Assembly: GCA_035378985.1 (NCBI GenBank)
Contig: DAOSUR010000015.1
Location: forward strand, 1 to 64,000
DNA length: 64,000 nucleotides
Source of the DNA: Anaerohalosphaeraceae bacterium
GTDB lineage: Bacteria > Planctomycetota > Phycisphaerae > Sedimentisphaerales > Anaerohalosphaeraceae
Reading direction: 5' to 3'
Part shown: positions 25,083 to 34,724 of the stretch, one piece after another
How the letters are laid out: every line of letters begins with the position of its first letter
Position numbering within the stretch: position 1 is the stretch's first letter
Notes under the pieces: model-generated
Database searches by the model: none
What the model was told of the DNA's origin: nothing
The model's input: only the letters and a program-made list of their open reading frames with translations
Position numbers and translations under genes: made by a program

Positions 25083-26288
25083 TCAGAGTCCGGCGGCTTT
25101 GCGGAGTTTGGCGGCCATATCGGTTTTTTCCCAGGTGAAATTGGAGTGATTTCGCCCAAAATGACCGTTTCGTGCCGTTTCCGTGTAAATAGGACGCCGC
25201 AGTTTTAAGTGCTGAATCATTCCTTTGGGGGTTAGCGGGAAGAAGTCCCGGACAAGTGCTTCCAGACGGTTTTCGTCGATTTTTGCCGTGCCTTCGGTGT
25301 TCACCAGGACGCTGATGGGCTCGGCAACGCCGATGGCATAGGACAGCTGGATTTCGCAGGTGTCGGCCAGGCCGGCGGCGACGATGTTTTTGGCGATATA
25401 GCGGGCCATATAGCTGGCGGAGCGGTCCACTTTCGAAGGGTCTTTTCCGCTGAAGGCCCCGCCGCCGTGGCTGCCTCGTCCGCCGTAAGTGTCCACGATG
25501 ATTTTGCGCCCCGTCAGCCCGCAGTCGCCCTTGGGCCCGCCGATTTCAAAGCGTCCGGTCGGGTTGATGTGAAAGATGGTGTTTTTGTCCACGAGTTTTT
25601 TGGGCAGAACGGGCAGGATGACTTTTTCAATCAGCTCCCTGCGGGCCCGCTCGGACATCCGCTCGGTCTTTCGGTCCACAACGGAGGCATCATGCTGGGT
25701 GCTGCACACCACGGCGTGAATGCGGCGGGGTTTTCCGTTTTCGCCGTACTCGACGGTAACCTGGCTTTTGCCGTCAGGCCGCAGCCATTTGATTTTGCCG
25801 GTTTGACGCATTTGGGTCAGACGATGGGTGATTTCGTGTGCCAGGTATATCGGCAGAGGCATATAGGCCGGGGTTTCCGTGCAGGCGTAGCCGAACATCA
25901 GCCCCTGGTCGCCGGCGCCGCCGGTATCCACCCCCATTGCGATATCGGGGCTCTGCTGCTTGAGAGAGACCAAAACCGCGCAGTTTTCGGCATCAAAGCC
26001 GATATTCGGGTCGGTGTAGCCGATGCTGCGGATGGTATCGCGGGCCACCTGGGGGATATCGACGACGGCTTTGGAGGTGATTTCGCCGGCGATGACGACC
26101 ATGCCGGTAGAGACGAGCGTTTCACAGGCCACGCGGCTGTTGGGGTCCTGGGCGAGCATCGCATCCAGGACGGCATCGGAAATCTGGTCGGCCACCTTGT
26201 CCGGATGGCCCATCGTGACGGATTCGCTGGTGAAATAATAGCGACGAGCCGAGGAACAGCCGCCTGCGGATGGATTGGTTCTGGCCAT
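25083..26288 (-). CDS. metK: S-adenosylmethionine synthase
   Basis: Makes S-adenosylmethionine from methionine and ATP; supplies the methyltransferases and radical SAM enzyme in this window. 401 residues, a normal length, with family marks SESVTMGHPDKVADQISDAVLD, GAGDQGLMFGYA, STQHD and GGAFSGKDPSKVDRS. GGAG is placed 11 bases before ATG. The short N-terminal extension up to residue 16 is Ser/Ala rich. No SAM riboswitch was recognised in the 110 bases upstream. Confidence 0.98.
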   Translation of the reverse strand: MARTNPSAGGCSSARRYYFTSESVTMGHPDKVADQISDAVLDAMLAQDPNSRVACETLVSTGMVVIAGEITSKAVVDIPQVARDTIRSIGYTDPNIGFDAENCAVLVSLKQQSPDIAMGVDTGGAGDQGLMFGYACTETPAYMPLPIYLAHEITHRLTQMRQTGKIKWLRPDGKSQVTVEYGENGKPRRIHAVVCSTQHDASVVDRKTERMSERARRELIEKVILPVLPKKLVDKNTIFHINPTGRFEIGGPKGDCGLTGRKIIVDTYGGRGSHGGGAFSGKDPSKVDRSASYMARYIAKNIVAAGLADTCEIQLSYAIGVAEPISVLVNTEGTAKIDENRLEALVRDFFPLTPKGMIQHLKLRRPIYTETARNGHFGRNHSNFTWEKTDMAAKLRKAAGL

Positions 26289-26398
26289 TGAATATCTCCT
26301 GTGTTGTATAGTTTATTTCCACAAGTTTGTTAAAAAAGAGACTTTAGCGGTGTTCGGCCGTTTCGTCAACAAAAAACAGACCGGCAGCTCCCACCGGG

Positions 26399-26719
26399 CT
26401 ACTGTTTTCGGAAGACGGCCACAATGTTCTCTACATCGACGACGAAGAGCCGGTTGTCGCCTTCGAAATCAACCGGAATGGCCCCTTTGGGGTTGAACAG
26501 GACTTTGTCGTACTGTTTGAGGGGGATTTCGGAGGACATTTCGACCTCGGCGGAAACGGACACAATCCGGCCGGTGATGGTGGGAATTTCAATATTGTCA
26601 GGCAGCTGGATGCCGCCTTTGGTCTGCTTTTTGTCTTCGTCTTTTCGAATCAGGACCCGTTTGCCGATGGGCTCAATCGTCTCAAAAGAATCAATTTTGA
26701 TGGGATCAATTTCGCTCAT
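26399..26719 (-). CDS. groS: GroES-family co-chaperonin
   Basis: A 106-residue member of the Cpn10 family. The fold marks are present: PIGKRVLIRKDE, the mobile-loop-like TKGGIQLPD, a Gly/Val-rich strand (GRIVSVSA), YDKVLFNPKG, and DVENIVAVF at the end. About ten residues longer at the N-terminus than classical GroES, and the region between the loop and the end is less conserved. No groEL gene is next to it, so it may be a paralogue or a solitary copy. The ATG is preceded by AGAGGT. Confidence 0.9.
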   Translation of the reverse strand: MSEIDPIKIDSFETIEPIGKRVLIRKDEDKKQTKGGIQLPDNIEIPTITGRIVSVSAEVEMSSEIPLKQYDKVLFNPKGAIPVDFEGDNRLFVVDVENIVAVFRKQ

Positions 26720-26773
26720 ACCTCTATCCTGTCTGATGCTTTCGGACGGTATATTATACGAAAAAACGTTCGT

Positions 26774-29134
26774 CTATGACTTCTTTTTTTTCGCAGAAGC
26801 GGTTTTCCGCTCCAGGATTTCATCGACCTGGGCCGGGTCTGTCGGCGGCCATTGGCCTTTTTCCTGCAGGTCTTTGAGTTTGTCCAGCAGTTTGATGCTC
26901 ACAATGGTTCGGCACCGCGGAAAACGGCTGCATCCCATAAACGGACCGCGTTTGCTTTGGCGAACGACGAACAGACCGTCTTTGCACTTGTGGCAGCGGA
27001 TTCCTGTGGGGGTCGGCGGGGGCGCCGGCGGCAGGGGATTGCCTTCCTTGTCGGCCTTGAGGATGGTTTTGCATTCCGGATAGCCGGAACAGCCGAAAAA
27101 GGGGCCGAAACGTCCGGTTTTTTTCACCAGAGGCTTGCCGCATTCCGGGCATTTGTGCTCCGTGGGCTGATCCTGGAGCATTCGGCCGTCTTTGTCGCAG
27201 GGGGTGCCGAATTTGCACTCCGGGTAGCGTGAGCAGCTGAGGAAGCGGCCGTTTTTGCCGAACCGATACTCGAGCGGGGCCTTGCATTCCGGGCAGGTGT
27301 ATTCGCTGGGCTGCGTTTCAGCCTTGGCATGTTTCATCTTCTGGGCGGCCTCTTCGAGTGATTTTTTGAAAGGCTCGTAGAACTCTTGCAGGACCTGGAC
27401 CCAGTTGAGGTGCTGTTCCTCGATTTTGTCCAGCTGCTCCTCCATATGGCGGGTAAAGGCGATGTCCATAATCTGGGGGAAATACTCGAGCAGTTTGTCA
27501 GTAACAATTTCGCCGATATGGGTGGCGTAGAAGACGCGGTTGACCTTTTCGACGTATTTTCGCTCCTGAATGGTGGAAATAATCGTCGCATAGGTGCTGG
27601 GCCGTCCAATGCCTTCCTTTTCGAGAGTCTTAATCAGCGATGCCTCTGTATATCGAGCGGGCGGCTTCGTAAAGTGCTGAACGGGTTTGAGGTCCACGAC
27701 CTTGAGAATCTGGCCTTCGTGCAGACTCGGCAGGGTCGGTTCTTCTGCGGAGGTCGGCCAGATTCGCGTAAAGCCGTCAAAGGCCAGCGTACGGCCGGAT
27801 GCCGTGAAGATACAGGGCCCCTCCGGCGTCTGGGCCTCGATTTCGATGCGGGTGGTATCCCACTGGGCTTCTTTCATCTGACAGGCGACAAACCGGCGCC
27901 AGATAAGGTCATAAAGTTTGTATTGTTCATCCGTCAGGAAGGGAGCCAGTTCGTCGGGGGTCAGGTCAGGGTCGGTCGGGCGGATGGCTTCGTGGGCCTG
28001 CTGGGCCTCTTTGCGGGCGGTGAAGATGTTGGGGGTTTCGGGCAGATACTCCGGGCCGATTTGGGACTGAATGTAATGGCGGACTTCCTGAACGGCCTCT
28101 TCGGACAAGTGCGTACTGTCGGTTCGCATATAGGTAATCAGTCCCAGAGCGCCCATCGAGCCCAGATCGATGCCCTCATAAAGCTGCTGGGCGATGGTCA
28201 TCGTCCGCTGCGCCCCGAAGCCGAGGCGATTGGCGGCGGCCTGCTGAAGCGTTGAGGTGATAAACGGAGCGCCCGGGCGGGACTGGACGCGTTTGGTTTC
28301 GATACGGCGGACAATGAAACGCGCGTCCTTGAGCTTCTCATAAACAGCCTGAGCCTGCGCCTGATTGGAGGCCTCAAACTTTTGGCCGTTGACGGATGTC
28401 AAATCGGCCCGGAAGGCACCGTGTTTGGCCAGCCACTGGTCCTGTTCGGTCAGCGTGCGTCCTTTTTCCGGGTCTTTGGCGCTGTTGAGAAAGGTTTGCC
28501 ATTCTTCAGCGGTAATGTCGGCCTTCTCGGAGGCAAAGACGGCCGGAATGAGCCAGTATTCCTGCGGGACAAACGCACGAATCTGCCGCTCCCGCTCGAC
28601 AACCAGCCGCACGGCGACGGACTGGACACGTCCGGCACTCAGTCCGCGAGCGACTTTTTTCCACAGCAGGGGGCTGATTTGATAGCCGACGATGCGGTCC
28701 AGGACCCGCCGGGCCTGCTGGGCAAGAACACGGTCCATATCAATCTTGCCCGGATTGGCGAAGGCCCGTTCAATGTCTTTTTTGGTGATGGCGTTAAAGA
28801 CGACCCGGTATGTATCTTCATCATTCAGGTTGAGGACCTCTTTGAGGTGCCAGGCAATCGCCTCGCCTTCCCGGTCCATATCGGTTGCCAGGTAGAACTT
28901 CTCGCATTTTTTGGCCTTGGCACGGAGGGCGGCGACCACCTTGCGTTTGCCCGGATTGATTTCATAAGTCGGTTCAAAATTGTGTTCGATGTCAATATTC
29001 AGGCCTTTGGAGGGCAGGTCGCGGACATGGCCCATGGAGGCCTCTACTTCAAAATCCGGGCCGAGATATTTGTTGATGGTTTTGGCCTTGGCGGGTGACT
29101 CGACGATAACCAATGCTTTGGCTTTTTTTGTCAT
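26774..29134 (-). CDS. topA: DNA topoisomerase I
   Basis: 786 residues; type IA topoisomerase that relaxes negative supercoils. TOPRIM domain at the N-terminus (IVESPAKAKTI, ATDMDREGEAIAWH), then the core with the active-site tyrosine in ITYMRTDSTHLS. At the C-terminus there are three four-cysteine zinc ribbons (starting near 610, 655, 710) with the motifs CPEC, CPEC and CHKC; the third ends with MGCSRFPRCRT. The final tail is Lys-rich. Length and order match the bacterial family. Note that the window also has Top6B. It is divergent from the gene at 29504. Confidence 0.98.
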   Translation of the reverse strand: MTKKAKALVIVESPAKAKTINKYLGPDFEVEASMGHVRDLPSKGLNIDIEHNFEPTYEINPGKRKVVAALRAKAKKCEKFYLATDMDREGEAIAWHLKEVLNLNDEDTYRVVFNAITKKDIERAFANPGKIDMDRVLAQQARRVLDRIVGYQISPLLWKKVARGLSAGRVQSVAVRLVVERERQIRAFVPQEYWLIPAVFASEKADITAEEWQTFLNSAKDPEKGRTLTEQDQWLAKHGAFRADLTSVNGQKFEASNQAQAQAVYEKLKDARFIVRRIETKRVQSRPGAPFITSTLQQAAANRLGFGAQRTMTIAQQLYEGIDLGSMGALGLITYMRTDSTHLSEEAVQEVRHYIQSQIGPEYLPETPNIFTARKEAQQAHEAIRPTDPDLTPDELAPFLTDEQYKLYDLIWRRFVACQMKEAQWDTTRIEIEAQTPEGPCIFTASGRTLAFDGFTRIWPTSAEEPTLPSLHEGQILKVVDLKPVQHFTKPPARYTEASLIKTLEKEGIGRPSTYATIISTIQERKYVEKVNRVFYATHIGEIVTDKLLEYFPQIMDIAFTRHMEEQLDKIEEQHLNWVQVLQEFYEPFKKSLEEAAQKMKHAKAETQPSEYTCPECKAPLEYRFGKNGRFLSCSRYPECKFGTPCDKDGRMLQDQPTEHKCPECGKPLVKKTGRFGPFFGCSGYPECKTILKADKEGNPLPPAPPPTPTGIRCHKCKDGLFVVRQSKRGPFMGCSRFPRCRTIVSIKLLDKLKDLQEKGQWPPTDPAQVDEILERKTASAKKKKS

Positions 29135-29503
29135 TATATTCTCAGTCGCTTAAAAGCGTTTTATCCTGTCTGTCTGGAATTATCGGTTTTCGCTGTCCCT
29201 ATTCTGAAGGCAAGGCGATAAATAAACGGGGCTCAGGAGGGATGTCAAGAGAAAAGAAAGGGAATATTCTGAATTAAACAGGTCTATTATATTCTGGTAT
29301 TGCCTTCTGTGTTGATGGACGGCCTCTGAAAAGCCGGCTTTTTCAAGCAATGCACTTTCAATGCACTTTGTACAAAGGAGCCCAGATTTCATGGCCTCCA
29401 AGCCGAAAAATAAAGAATGGAATAGCGAATAGATTGTGCTTTACACAAGAGGTCATGACTGTTATAGATAAGATGCGAATGGATTTCAGAAAAGGGATGA
29501 AGT
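29135..29503. other. Intergenic region with a tandem 11-base repeat
   Basis: Sequence upstream of topA and of the exported-protein gene. It contains a perfect tandem duplication CAATGCACTTT (29348-29358 and 29359-29369) running into the palindrome CTTTGTACAAAG (29366-29377). No coding frame with a credible product was found. Confidence 0.55.
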
Positions 29504-30145
29504 ATGAGGAAAAAGGTTGGGTTTTATTCGACGCTATGGGTCTGGATTCTTTCGAGTTTGGTGGTCGGCTGGCCGCGTCCGTCGGCGGTTCCGGAAAAAG
29601 GACGCTGGACCCTCGATATTACCTATGAACATCCCATCCTGATTCAGGTACCTTCTCCTCAGGCCGGGCAGCCCAAACGCTTCTGGTATATGATTTTTTC
29701 CGTGACAAACCTGTCTTCGGAAGAAGAAGTCCCGTTTTATCCGAAATTTGAGCTGGTAACGGACACGTTCCAGATTTTGTCGGCCGGACAGGGGGAGACA
29801 TTCGGCCTTTTTGAAGTTGTCCGTGCACGGCATCGGGGGCAATATCCGTTTCTTGAATCGCTCGATTTTGAGGACCATCGCATCCGAAAAGGGCAGGACA
29901 ATCGGCGGGATTTTGTCGTTTTTTGGCCGGATTTTGATGAGAAAGCCAAGGAGGTTCGGTTTTACCTGGCCGGGCTGAGCAATGAAACAATTGCTATAGA
30001 ACATCCGACTTTAAGAGAACAAGACCGTCCTGTGCCGGTTTATCTGCGAAAGACCCTTCAGCTGAACTATTCCATCGGAGCGGATCCCCAGCTTCGCGGG
30101 CAGGCCTCCCTGCGTTTTGAGGGGCAGGACTGGGTGATGCGGTAG
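29504..30145 (+). CDS. Exported protein, unknown function
   Basis: 213 residues; ATG preceded by AAAGGGATGAAG. A hydrophobic N-terminus (about 9-28) serves as signal peptide. The mature part is beta-rich (WTLDITYEHPILIQV, FWYMIFSVTNLSSEEEVPFYP) and similar in style to conserved proteins of unknown role in planctomycetes. It is followed closely by the methyltransferase gene, so it may be co-transcribed with it. Confidence 0.75.
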   Translation: MRKKVGFYSTLWVWILSSLVVGWPRPSAVPEKGRWTLDITYEHPILIQVPSPQAGQPKRFWYMIFSVTNLSSEEEVPFYPKFELVTDTFQILSAGQGETFGLFEVVRARHRGQYPFLESLDFEDHRIRKGQDNRRDFVVFWPDFDEKAKEVRFYLAGLSNETIAIEHPTLREQDRPVPVYLRKTLQLNYSIGADPQLRGQASLRFEGQDWVMR

Positions 30146-30171
30146 GCAAACGAGTGCGGGCCGGCTTGCCG

Positions 30172-31179
30172 ATGATGGAAGGGGAAATCACGAAAGAGTC
30201 GTGTATTTACTGCGGGCAAGATCAAAGCCGCTATTGCTATTCGGCCGAAAGTCTTTATGGGGAGGTTTTTTCCATCTGCCGGTGCCTGAGATGTGATGCC
30301 TATTTTCTTTCTCCGTGTCCTGATGACCGTCAGCTCAAGCGTCATTATGATGAGGCGTATTACGGTTCCCGGCCGAACAAGTTTTCTCCCGCCGTAGAGA
30401 AGGTTCTGGATTTTTTTCGACAGAGTCGGGCACGTGCAGTGAGCCGTTTTGTTCGGCCGCCGGCGCGGATTTTGGATGTCGGCTGCGGAAACGGACGGTT
30501 TCTTGGTTATTTGATTGAGCGGGGGTACGAAGGATACGGAGTGGAGCTGCCGGGTCCGGCGACTCAGCGGGCGGGGGAGGTACCCGGAATCCATCTCAAA
30601 ATCGGATCTCTGGAGGAAGGGGATTTTCCCAAAGGTTTTTTTGATGCGGTTTGCCTCTGGCATGTCTTTGAGCATTTGCCCCAGCCGAGAAAGACACTTC
30701 AGACCATCAATTCTGTTCTCAAACCCGGGGGTTTTTTGTTTTTGTCGATGCCGAATATCCATAGCTGGCAGGCGCGGCTTTTCAAGGGCCGCTGGCTTCA
30801 TCTGGACCCGCCGCGGCATCTGGTTTTCTTCTCGCCGGAGGGACTGGTGCGGGTGTTCAGTGAGCAGGGATTCCAATTGTGCCGAAAGACGACCTTTTCT
30901 CTGGAACAGAACGTTTTCGGAATTCAGCAGAGCATTCTGAACTGCATCTGCCGCAAACGGGAGCTTTTGTTTGAATTTTTAAAAGGCAACCGCTCCTATA
31001 CGGCTGGATATCCGAAGGGACTGCTGCGGCTTCAGCAGATTTTTGCCTTGCTGACAAGTCCGTTGTTTGTGTTGGCGGCGGCTTTGGAGTCGCTTTTCGG
31101 TGTCGGGGGGACGATGGAGTTGGTTTTTCGCAAGACGGACAGATCGATTGTTGCAGGAGACAGAACCGCCGATGTTTAA
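30172..31179 (+). CDS. SAM-dependent methyltransferase with zinc-finger-like N-terminus
   Basis: 335 residues from the ATG at 30172 (a GTG at 30154 is also possible). The N-terminus has CIYCG and later CLRC, a two-CxxC pattern of a small zinc-binding module. Motif I is ILDVGCGNGRF near 105-115, acidic motif II GYGVE follows, and VCLWHVFEHLPQPRKTL with LKPGGFLFLSMPN is the type-11/type-23 methyltransferase pattern. Proteins of this architecture act in nucleotide-sugar or cell-surface glycan pathways. The last eight bases overlap the GT2 gene, indicating an operon. Confidence 0.92.
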   Translation: MMEGEITKESCIYCGQDQSRYCYSAESLYGEVFSICRCLRCDAYFLSPCPDDRQLKRHYDEAYYGSRPNKFSPAVEKVLDFFRQSRARAVSRFVRPPARILDVGCGNGRFLGYLIERGYEGYGVELPGPATQRAGEVPGIHLKIGSLEEGDFPKGFFDAVCLWHVFEHLPQPRKTLQTINSVLKPGGFLFLSMPNIHSWQARLFKGRWLHLDPPRHLVFFSPEGLVRVFSEQGFQLCRKTTFSLEQNVFGIQQSILNCICRKRELLFEFLKGNRSYTAGYPKGLLRLQQIFALLTSPLFVLAAALESLFGVGGTMELVFRKTDRSIVAGDRTADV

Positions 31180-31954
31180 GGGGCAGAAAGTCGTGGTGGT
31201 TATGCCGGCCTACAATGCGGAGGCCACCCTGCGAAGAACGCATCAGGAAGTGATGGAGCAGGGGATTGTGGACCTGGTGATTGTGGTGGATGACGCCAGT
31301 TCAGACCGCACGGCGGAGGCGGCTCGTCAGCTGCCGTGTACGCTGGTTCATGTTCATCCCCGCAATCAGGGCTATGGGGCCAATCAGAAGACCTGCTATC
31401 GGCTGGCGCTGGAGCAGGGAGCGGATATAGTGATTATGGTGCATCCGGATTATCAATATACACCGCAGCTGATTCCGGCGATGGCGTCGATGATTGCCAA
31501 CGGCCTGTATCCGTGTGTGCTGGGTTCGCGGATTCTGGGCGGATATGCCCTCAAGGGCGGGATGCCGCTGTGGCGGTATGCAGCCAACCGGTTTTTGACC
31601 TTTGCGGAAAATCTGCTGATGGGGGCTAAACTGTCGGAGTATCATACCGGCTATCGGGCCTTTTCGAGGACGCTGCTGGAGCGGCTGCCGCTGGAGGCCA
31701 ATTCGGATGATTTTGTTTTTGATAATCAGATGCTCGCGCAGATTCTCTGGCTGGGATATCCGATTGGGGAGGTATCCTGCCCCACAAGGTACTTCGCGGA
31801 GGCGTCGTCCATTAACTTTCGCCGCAGCTGCGTGTACGGCCTGGGATGTCTGAAGACGGCCCTGCTGTACCGGCTGGCCAAATGGGGGCTTATCCGTTCG
31901 AGATTGTTTTCGGTGCGTTCTCCGTCCGAGAGGGAGATGAAGAAGCGCGTTTGA
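31172..31954 (+). CDS. Glycosyltransferase family 2
   Basis: 260 residues of a membrane-associated GT-A glycosyltransferase. VVMPAYNAEATL at the start, DASSDRT near 43, and the acidic motif near 85-95 (VMVHPDYQYTP) fit dolichyl-phosphate-type GT2. The acceptor is unknown. The ATG lies within the end of the methyltransferase gene (8-base overlap) after CAGGAGA. Its 3' end overlaps the converging GT39 gene by 65 bases. Confidence 0.93.
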   Translation: MFKGQKVVVVMPAYNAEATLRRTHQEVMEQGIVDLVIVVDDASSDRTAEAARQLPCTLVHVHPRNQGYGANQKTCYRLALEQGADIVIMVHPDYQYTPQLIPAMASMIANGLYPCVLGSRILGGYALKGGMPLWRYAANRFLTFAENLLMGAKLSEYHTGYRAFSRTLLERLPLEANSDDFVFDNQMLAQILWLGYPIGEVSCPTRYFAEASSINFRRSCVYGLGCLKTALLYRLAKWGLIRSRLFSVRSPSEREMKKRV

Positions 31955-33503
31955 AAATCAGCATATAGGTTTTCTGTGAGAAGGGGTCTCCGACTTTTTC
32001 ACAGAAGAAGAAACCGAGTTCTTCTAAATAATCCTGCAGTTGCTGAAGGGTCTGTTCATCGGGATTCCAATGGACGTCCGGGCAATCATGGACGGGGAAA
32101 AAGAGATATTCGTATGACTGCAGAGTATCAAGATTGTTCAAGGTTGAGAGATAAGCCGCCCTCGGAGCTGCGATAGCCTCGAGCGGCACCCGAAGCGGCG
32201 CGACCGTTGCCAGAATCAGCCGCTCAAAGGAGTTGTTGAAGACCAGCAGTCCGAAAGAATTCTGAGAGCAGGAATGAACGGCCTTCGTAAAATTCTGTGT
32301 GCAGTGGGGGCCGTCGTGAGTTCTCGGGGCGGCGAACGAGCGATAAAGATTTGCCCCCAATACCAGGAACAAAAAGGCAGCGGCGGGCGGGGAATATTTT
32401 CGGGGCAGAGAGACAACTCCCAATGCGAGAATCAGCAAAACGACGGGAATCGTAAAGAATTGAAAATGGGGACTGTTCAGTGTTTTCATTTGGAAGATGC
32501 GGTCTGCCAGATAATACGCCGCCAGGTAGATGCCGAATGCCAAAAGAAAGGCTTTGCCGGCTTTGTTTTTCTGCAGCTGAAGCACTCCGGCCAGTCCGAT
32601 TCCGGAGACAATGCCGAGAATCAGAAATTTGTAAAAGGCGTATGTTCCGGGAAGAAATTCGGAAAAGTTCGAGGTGAAAAGATATTCGAGCAACTGACGA
32701 AAACTGCTTGTGCCGTAGAAATAATAGTTTCCGGTGCGTACGACTTTTAACTGGTGGAAAAACGACGGAAGCCAGGGCAGATAAAGGAGGAAAACCAAGC
32801 CGCCGGCTGCAGCGGCGGCCAGCCAATTTATTTTTTCTTTCGGATTAGACAGCACGAGAAAGGCCAGGTCAAAGACAAAAACAAAGATGAACAGGTAGAT
32901 TGAATAAAGCCCAATGACCGCCGTGAAGACAAAAGCAAGGTATAACAGCAAACTTCGCTGTTTCTGACTGCTTTCGGGGACTTCCAGAATCAGTCGGGAA
33001 GAAAGAAGGGATAAAAACATTACCAGCGGATACGGCCGGATCAGGAGAGCAAACTGAATGCTATAGGGACTGACCGCCAGAAGAGCGGCTGCCAGAAGTC
33101 CGCAGGCGGGACTCCTGAGTTTCTTTCCTATCGAAAAGAACAATCCAATCGACAAAACTGAGAAAACGACGGAAAATATTCGAAGAAGGAGAACATCATT
33201 TCCAGCATATTTGATGAGGGAATGAAGCAGCAGATAATACAACGGCGGGTGCATCCCGGTTTGCTCCATAGACTTCAGCACATCCCGGACGCCGCGGTCG
33301 GGGGAGTATTCCATCAGGGATTGGAGCTGCCCGACGGGTGTGGGGGAGTGGGGGATGCGGCTGGGATAATCGAGGGCTTTGCCGGCGGCCTGGAGCAGAC
33401 TGACGCTTTCATCACCGCTGAGCGGCAGATTCCAACAATATAAAATTCGCAGGACGAAGCCGATGAGCAGGATAGCCGCCAGGAGCCAGCCGGTTTTGGA
33501 CAT
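31890..33503 (-). CDS. Glycosyltransferase family 39-type membrane protein
   Basis: 537 residues with about a dozen hydrophobic helices. LSGDESVS near residue 30-35 (acidic pair D31, E32) and HPPLYYLLLHSLI with FSVVFSVLSIGLFFS are the PMT_2/ArnT pattern: transfer of a sugar from a lipid carrier outside the membrane. The C-terminal part is soluble. AGATAACC before the ATG. It follows the M48 gene by 3 bases. The tail overlaps the GT2 gene on the other strand (65 bases), so the two are close but divergent in transcription direction at the convergence. Confidence 0.85.
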   Translation of the reverse strand: MSKTGWLLAAILLIGFVLRILYCWNLPLSGDESVSLLQAAGKALDYPSRIPHSPTPVGQLQSLMEYSPDRGVRDVLKSMEQTGMHPPLYYLLLHSLIKYAGNDVLLLRIFSVVFSVLSIGLFFSIGKKLRSPACGLLAAALLAVSPYSIQFALLIRPYPLVMFLSLLSSRLILEVPESSQKQRSLLLYLAFVFTAVIGLYSIYLFIFVFVFDLAFLVLSNPKEKINWLAAAAAGGLVFLLYLPWLPSFFHQLKVVRTGNYYFYGTSSFRQLLEYLFTSNFSEFLPGTYAFYKFLILGIVSGIGLAGVLQLQKNKAGKAFLLAFGIYLAAYYLADRIFQMKTLNSPHFQFFTIPVVLLILALGVVSLPRKYSPPAAAFLFLVLGANLYRSFAAPRTHDGPHCTQNFTKAVHSCSQNSFGLLVFNNSFERLILATVAPLRVPLEAIAAPRAAYLSTLNNLDTLQSYEYLFFPVHDCPDVHWNPDEQTLQQLQDYLEELGFFFCEKVGDPFSQKTYMLIFKRASSSPSRTENAPKTISNG

Positions 33504-33506
33504 CGG

Positions 33507-34721
33507 TTATCTCCGAATTGCGACAATCTGCCCGCACCGGGGGCATTGGGCCTTGGGAGCGGGAAAGTTCGGCGGAATTTTCATCGTAATGCCGCAGGAG
33601 CACGGGAGAAAGACAAAGCCGTTGACTTTCCGGATTAAGTCTCCGATTTGGCGGTTTACCTGAGCGGAATCTGTGCGGACGGGGGATTCCGATGCCGAGG
33701 GGCTTCGCGGAGGAACGGGTTCGTCTTTGACGGCAGATGGAGGAATAATCCCCGAGCGTCGGGTTACGGCTCTGTAGGATTCTTCATAATCTCGATAGGA
33801 AACCCCCTGACTCATCCGCCGGAGGATTCGAATGCGTTCTTCAATGGGCGGATGGGTGCTGAACAGGTGGGCAGCGTTTCGGCCGCGAAACGGGTTGGCA
33901 ATATACATCGGGGCAGTTATGGCGTTGGCGGCCTGCATTGAAACGGAGGTGTTGGCAATTTTTTCGAGAGCCGAGGCCAGACCTTCCGGATAGCGGGTCA
34001 GACGTACAGCTCCGGCATCCGCGAGATATTCTCGTCTTCTGGATAAGGCAAAATAGAACAATTGGGCAAACAGGGGGGCCAAAATTGACAGGATAATTGC
34101 TACAATGAAAAAGATTGCCTGCGCTCCGCCGTCTCGACTGCGTCCTCCTGATGAATATCGTCGTCCGCCGATAGAAGAATAATACAGCCCTCTGAGGAAA
34201 ACCTGACTGAGCAGGACGATGCTGCCGAGCATGACTCCGGCCAGGGTGACGTAGAGGATATCGCGGTGGACGATATGGCTGATTTCATGGGCGATGACTC
34301 CCTGCAGCTCATCTCGATTCAGGCGGGCCAGAAGACCCGCCGTGACGGCTACAGAGGCTGTTTCGGGGTTTCGGCCTGTGGCGAAGGCATTGGGGGCGGG
34401 GTCGTTAATGATATAAATCTTCGGTATTTTCGGCAGGGAGGCAGCGATGGTCATTTCCTCGACAATATTGAACAGCTGCGGGTGAACGTCCGGGGTTACG
34501 GGTACGGCCCGGCTGGAGGCCAGCAGAATCTGGTCTCCATTGGTGAAACTTATCAGCATCAGGATAAGCCAGACTGCCGAAGCGACCATCATGCCCACCC
34601 AGCCGGTTTCCGGTCCCCCGAGAGCGGCGCCGAGGATAAAGCCCAGCGAAAGCAGAAAAAATCCCATTCCTGCCAGCAGCAGGACGGAGTTCCTTTTATT
34701 GATTCGAATCTGCTCCCACAT
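33507..34721 (-). CDS. M48 family membrane metalloprotease (HtpX-like) with zinc ribbon
   Basis: 404 residues. Hydrophobic helices near 11-33 and 42-60, the zinc protease motif HEISH (145-149), and two further helices (about 157-177, 205-230) are as in HtpX. The downstream Glu ligand is probably in REYLADAGAV. The C-terminal extension (about 370-400) carries a CSC...CPRC zinc-ribbon-like motif that ordinary HtpX lacks. The neighbour LemA gene is four bases upstream; LemA and HtpX are often paired in bacteria. The probable role is membrane protein quality control. Confidence 0.9.
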   Translation of the reverse strand: MWEQIRINKRNSVLLLAGMGFFLLSLGFILGAALGGPETGWVGMMVASAVWLILMLISFTNGDQILLASSRAVPVTPDVHPQLFNIVEEMTIAASLPKIPKIYIINDPAPNAFATGRNPETASVAVTAGLLARLNRDELQGVIAHEISHIVHRDILYVTLAGVMLGSIVLLSQVFLRGLYYSSIGGRRYSSGGRSRDGGAQAIFFIVAIILSILAPLFAQLFYFALSRRREYLADAGAVRLTRYPEGLASALEKIANTSVSMQAANAITAPMYIANPFRGRNAAHLFSTHPPIEERIRILRRMSQGVSYRDYEESYRAVTRRSGIIPPSAVKDEPVPPRSPSASESPVRTDSAQVNRQIGDLIRKVNGFVFLPCSCGITMKIPPNFPAPKAQCPRCGQIVAIRR

Positions 34722-34724
34722 TTT

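Noticed and set aside
26289..26398. SAM riboswitch before metK
   Set aside because: The usual conserved core and stems of SAM-I/II/III were not found; only a ribosome-binding site is present.
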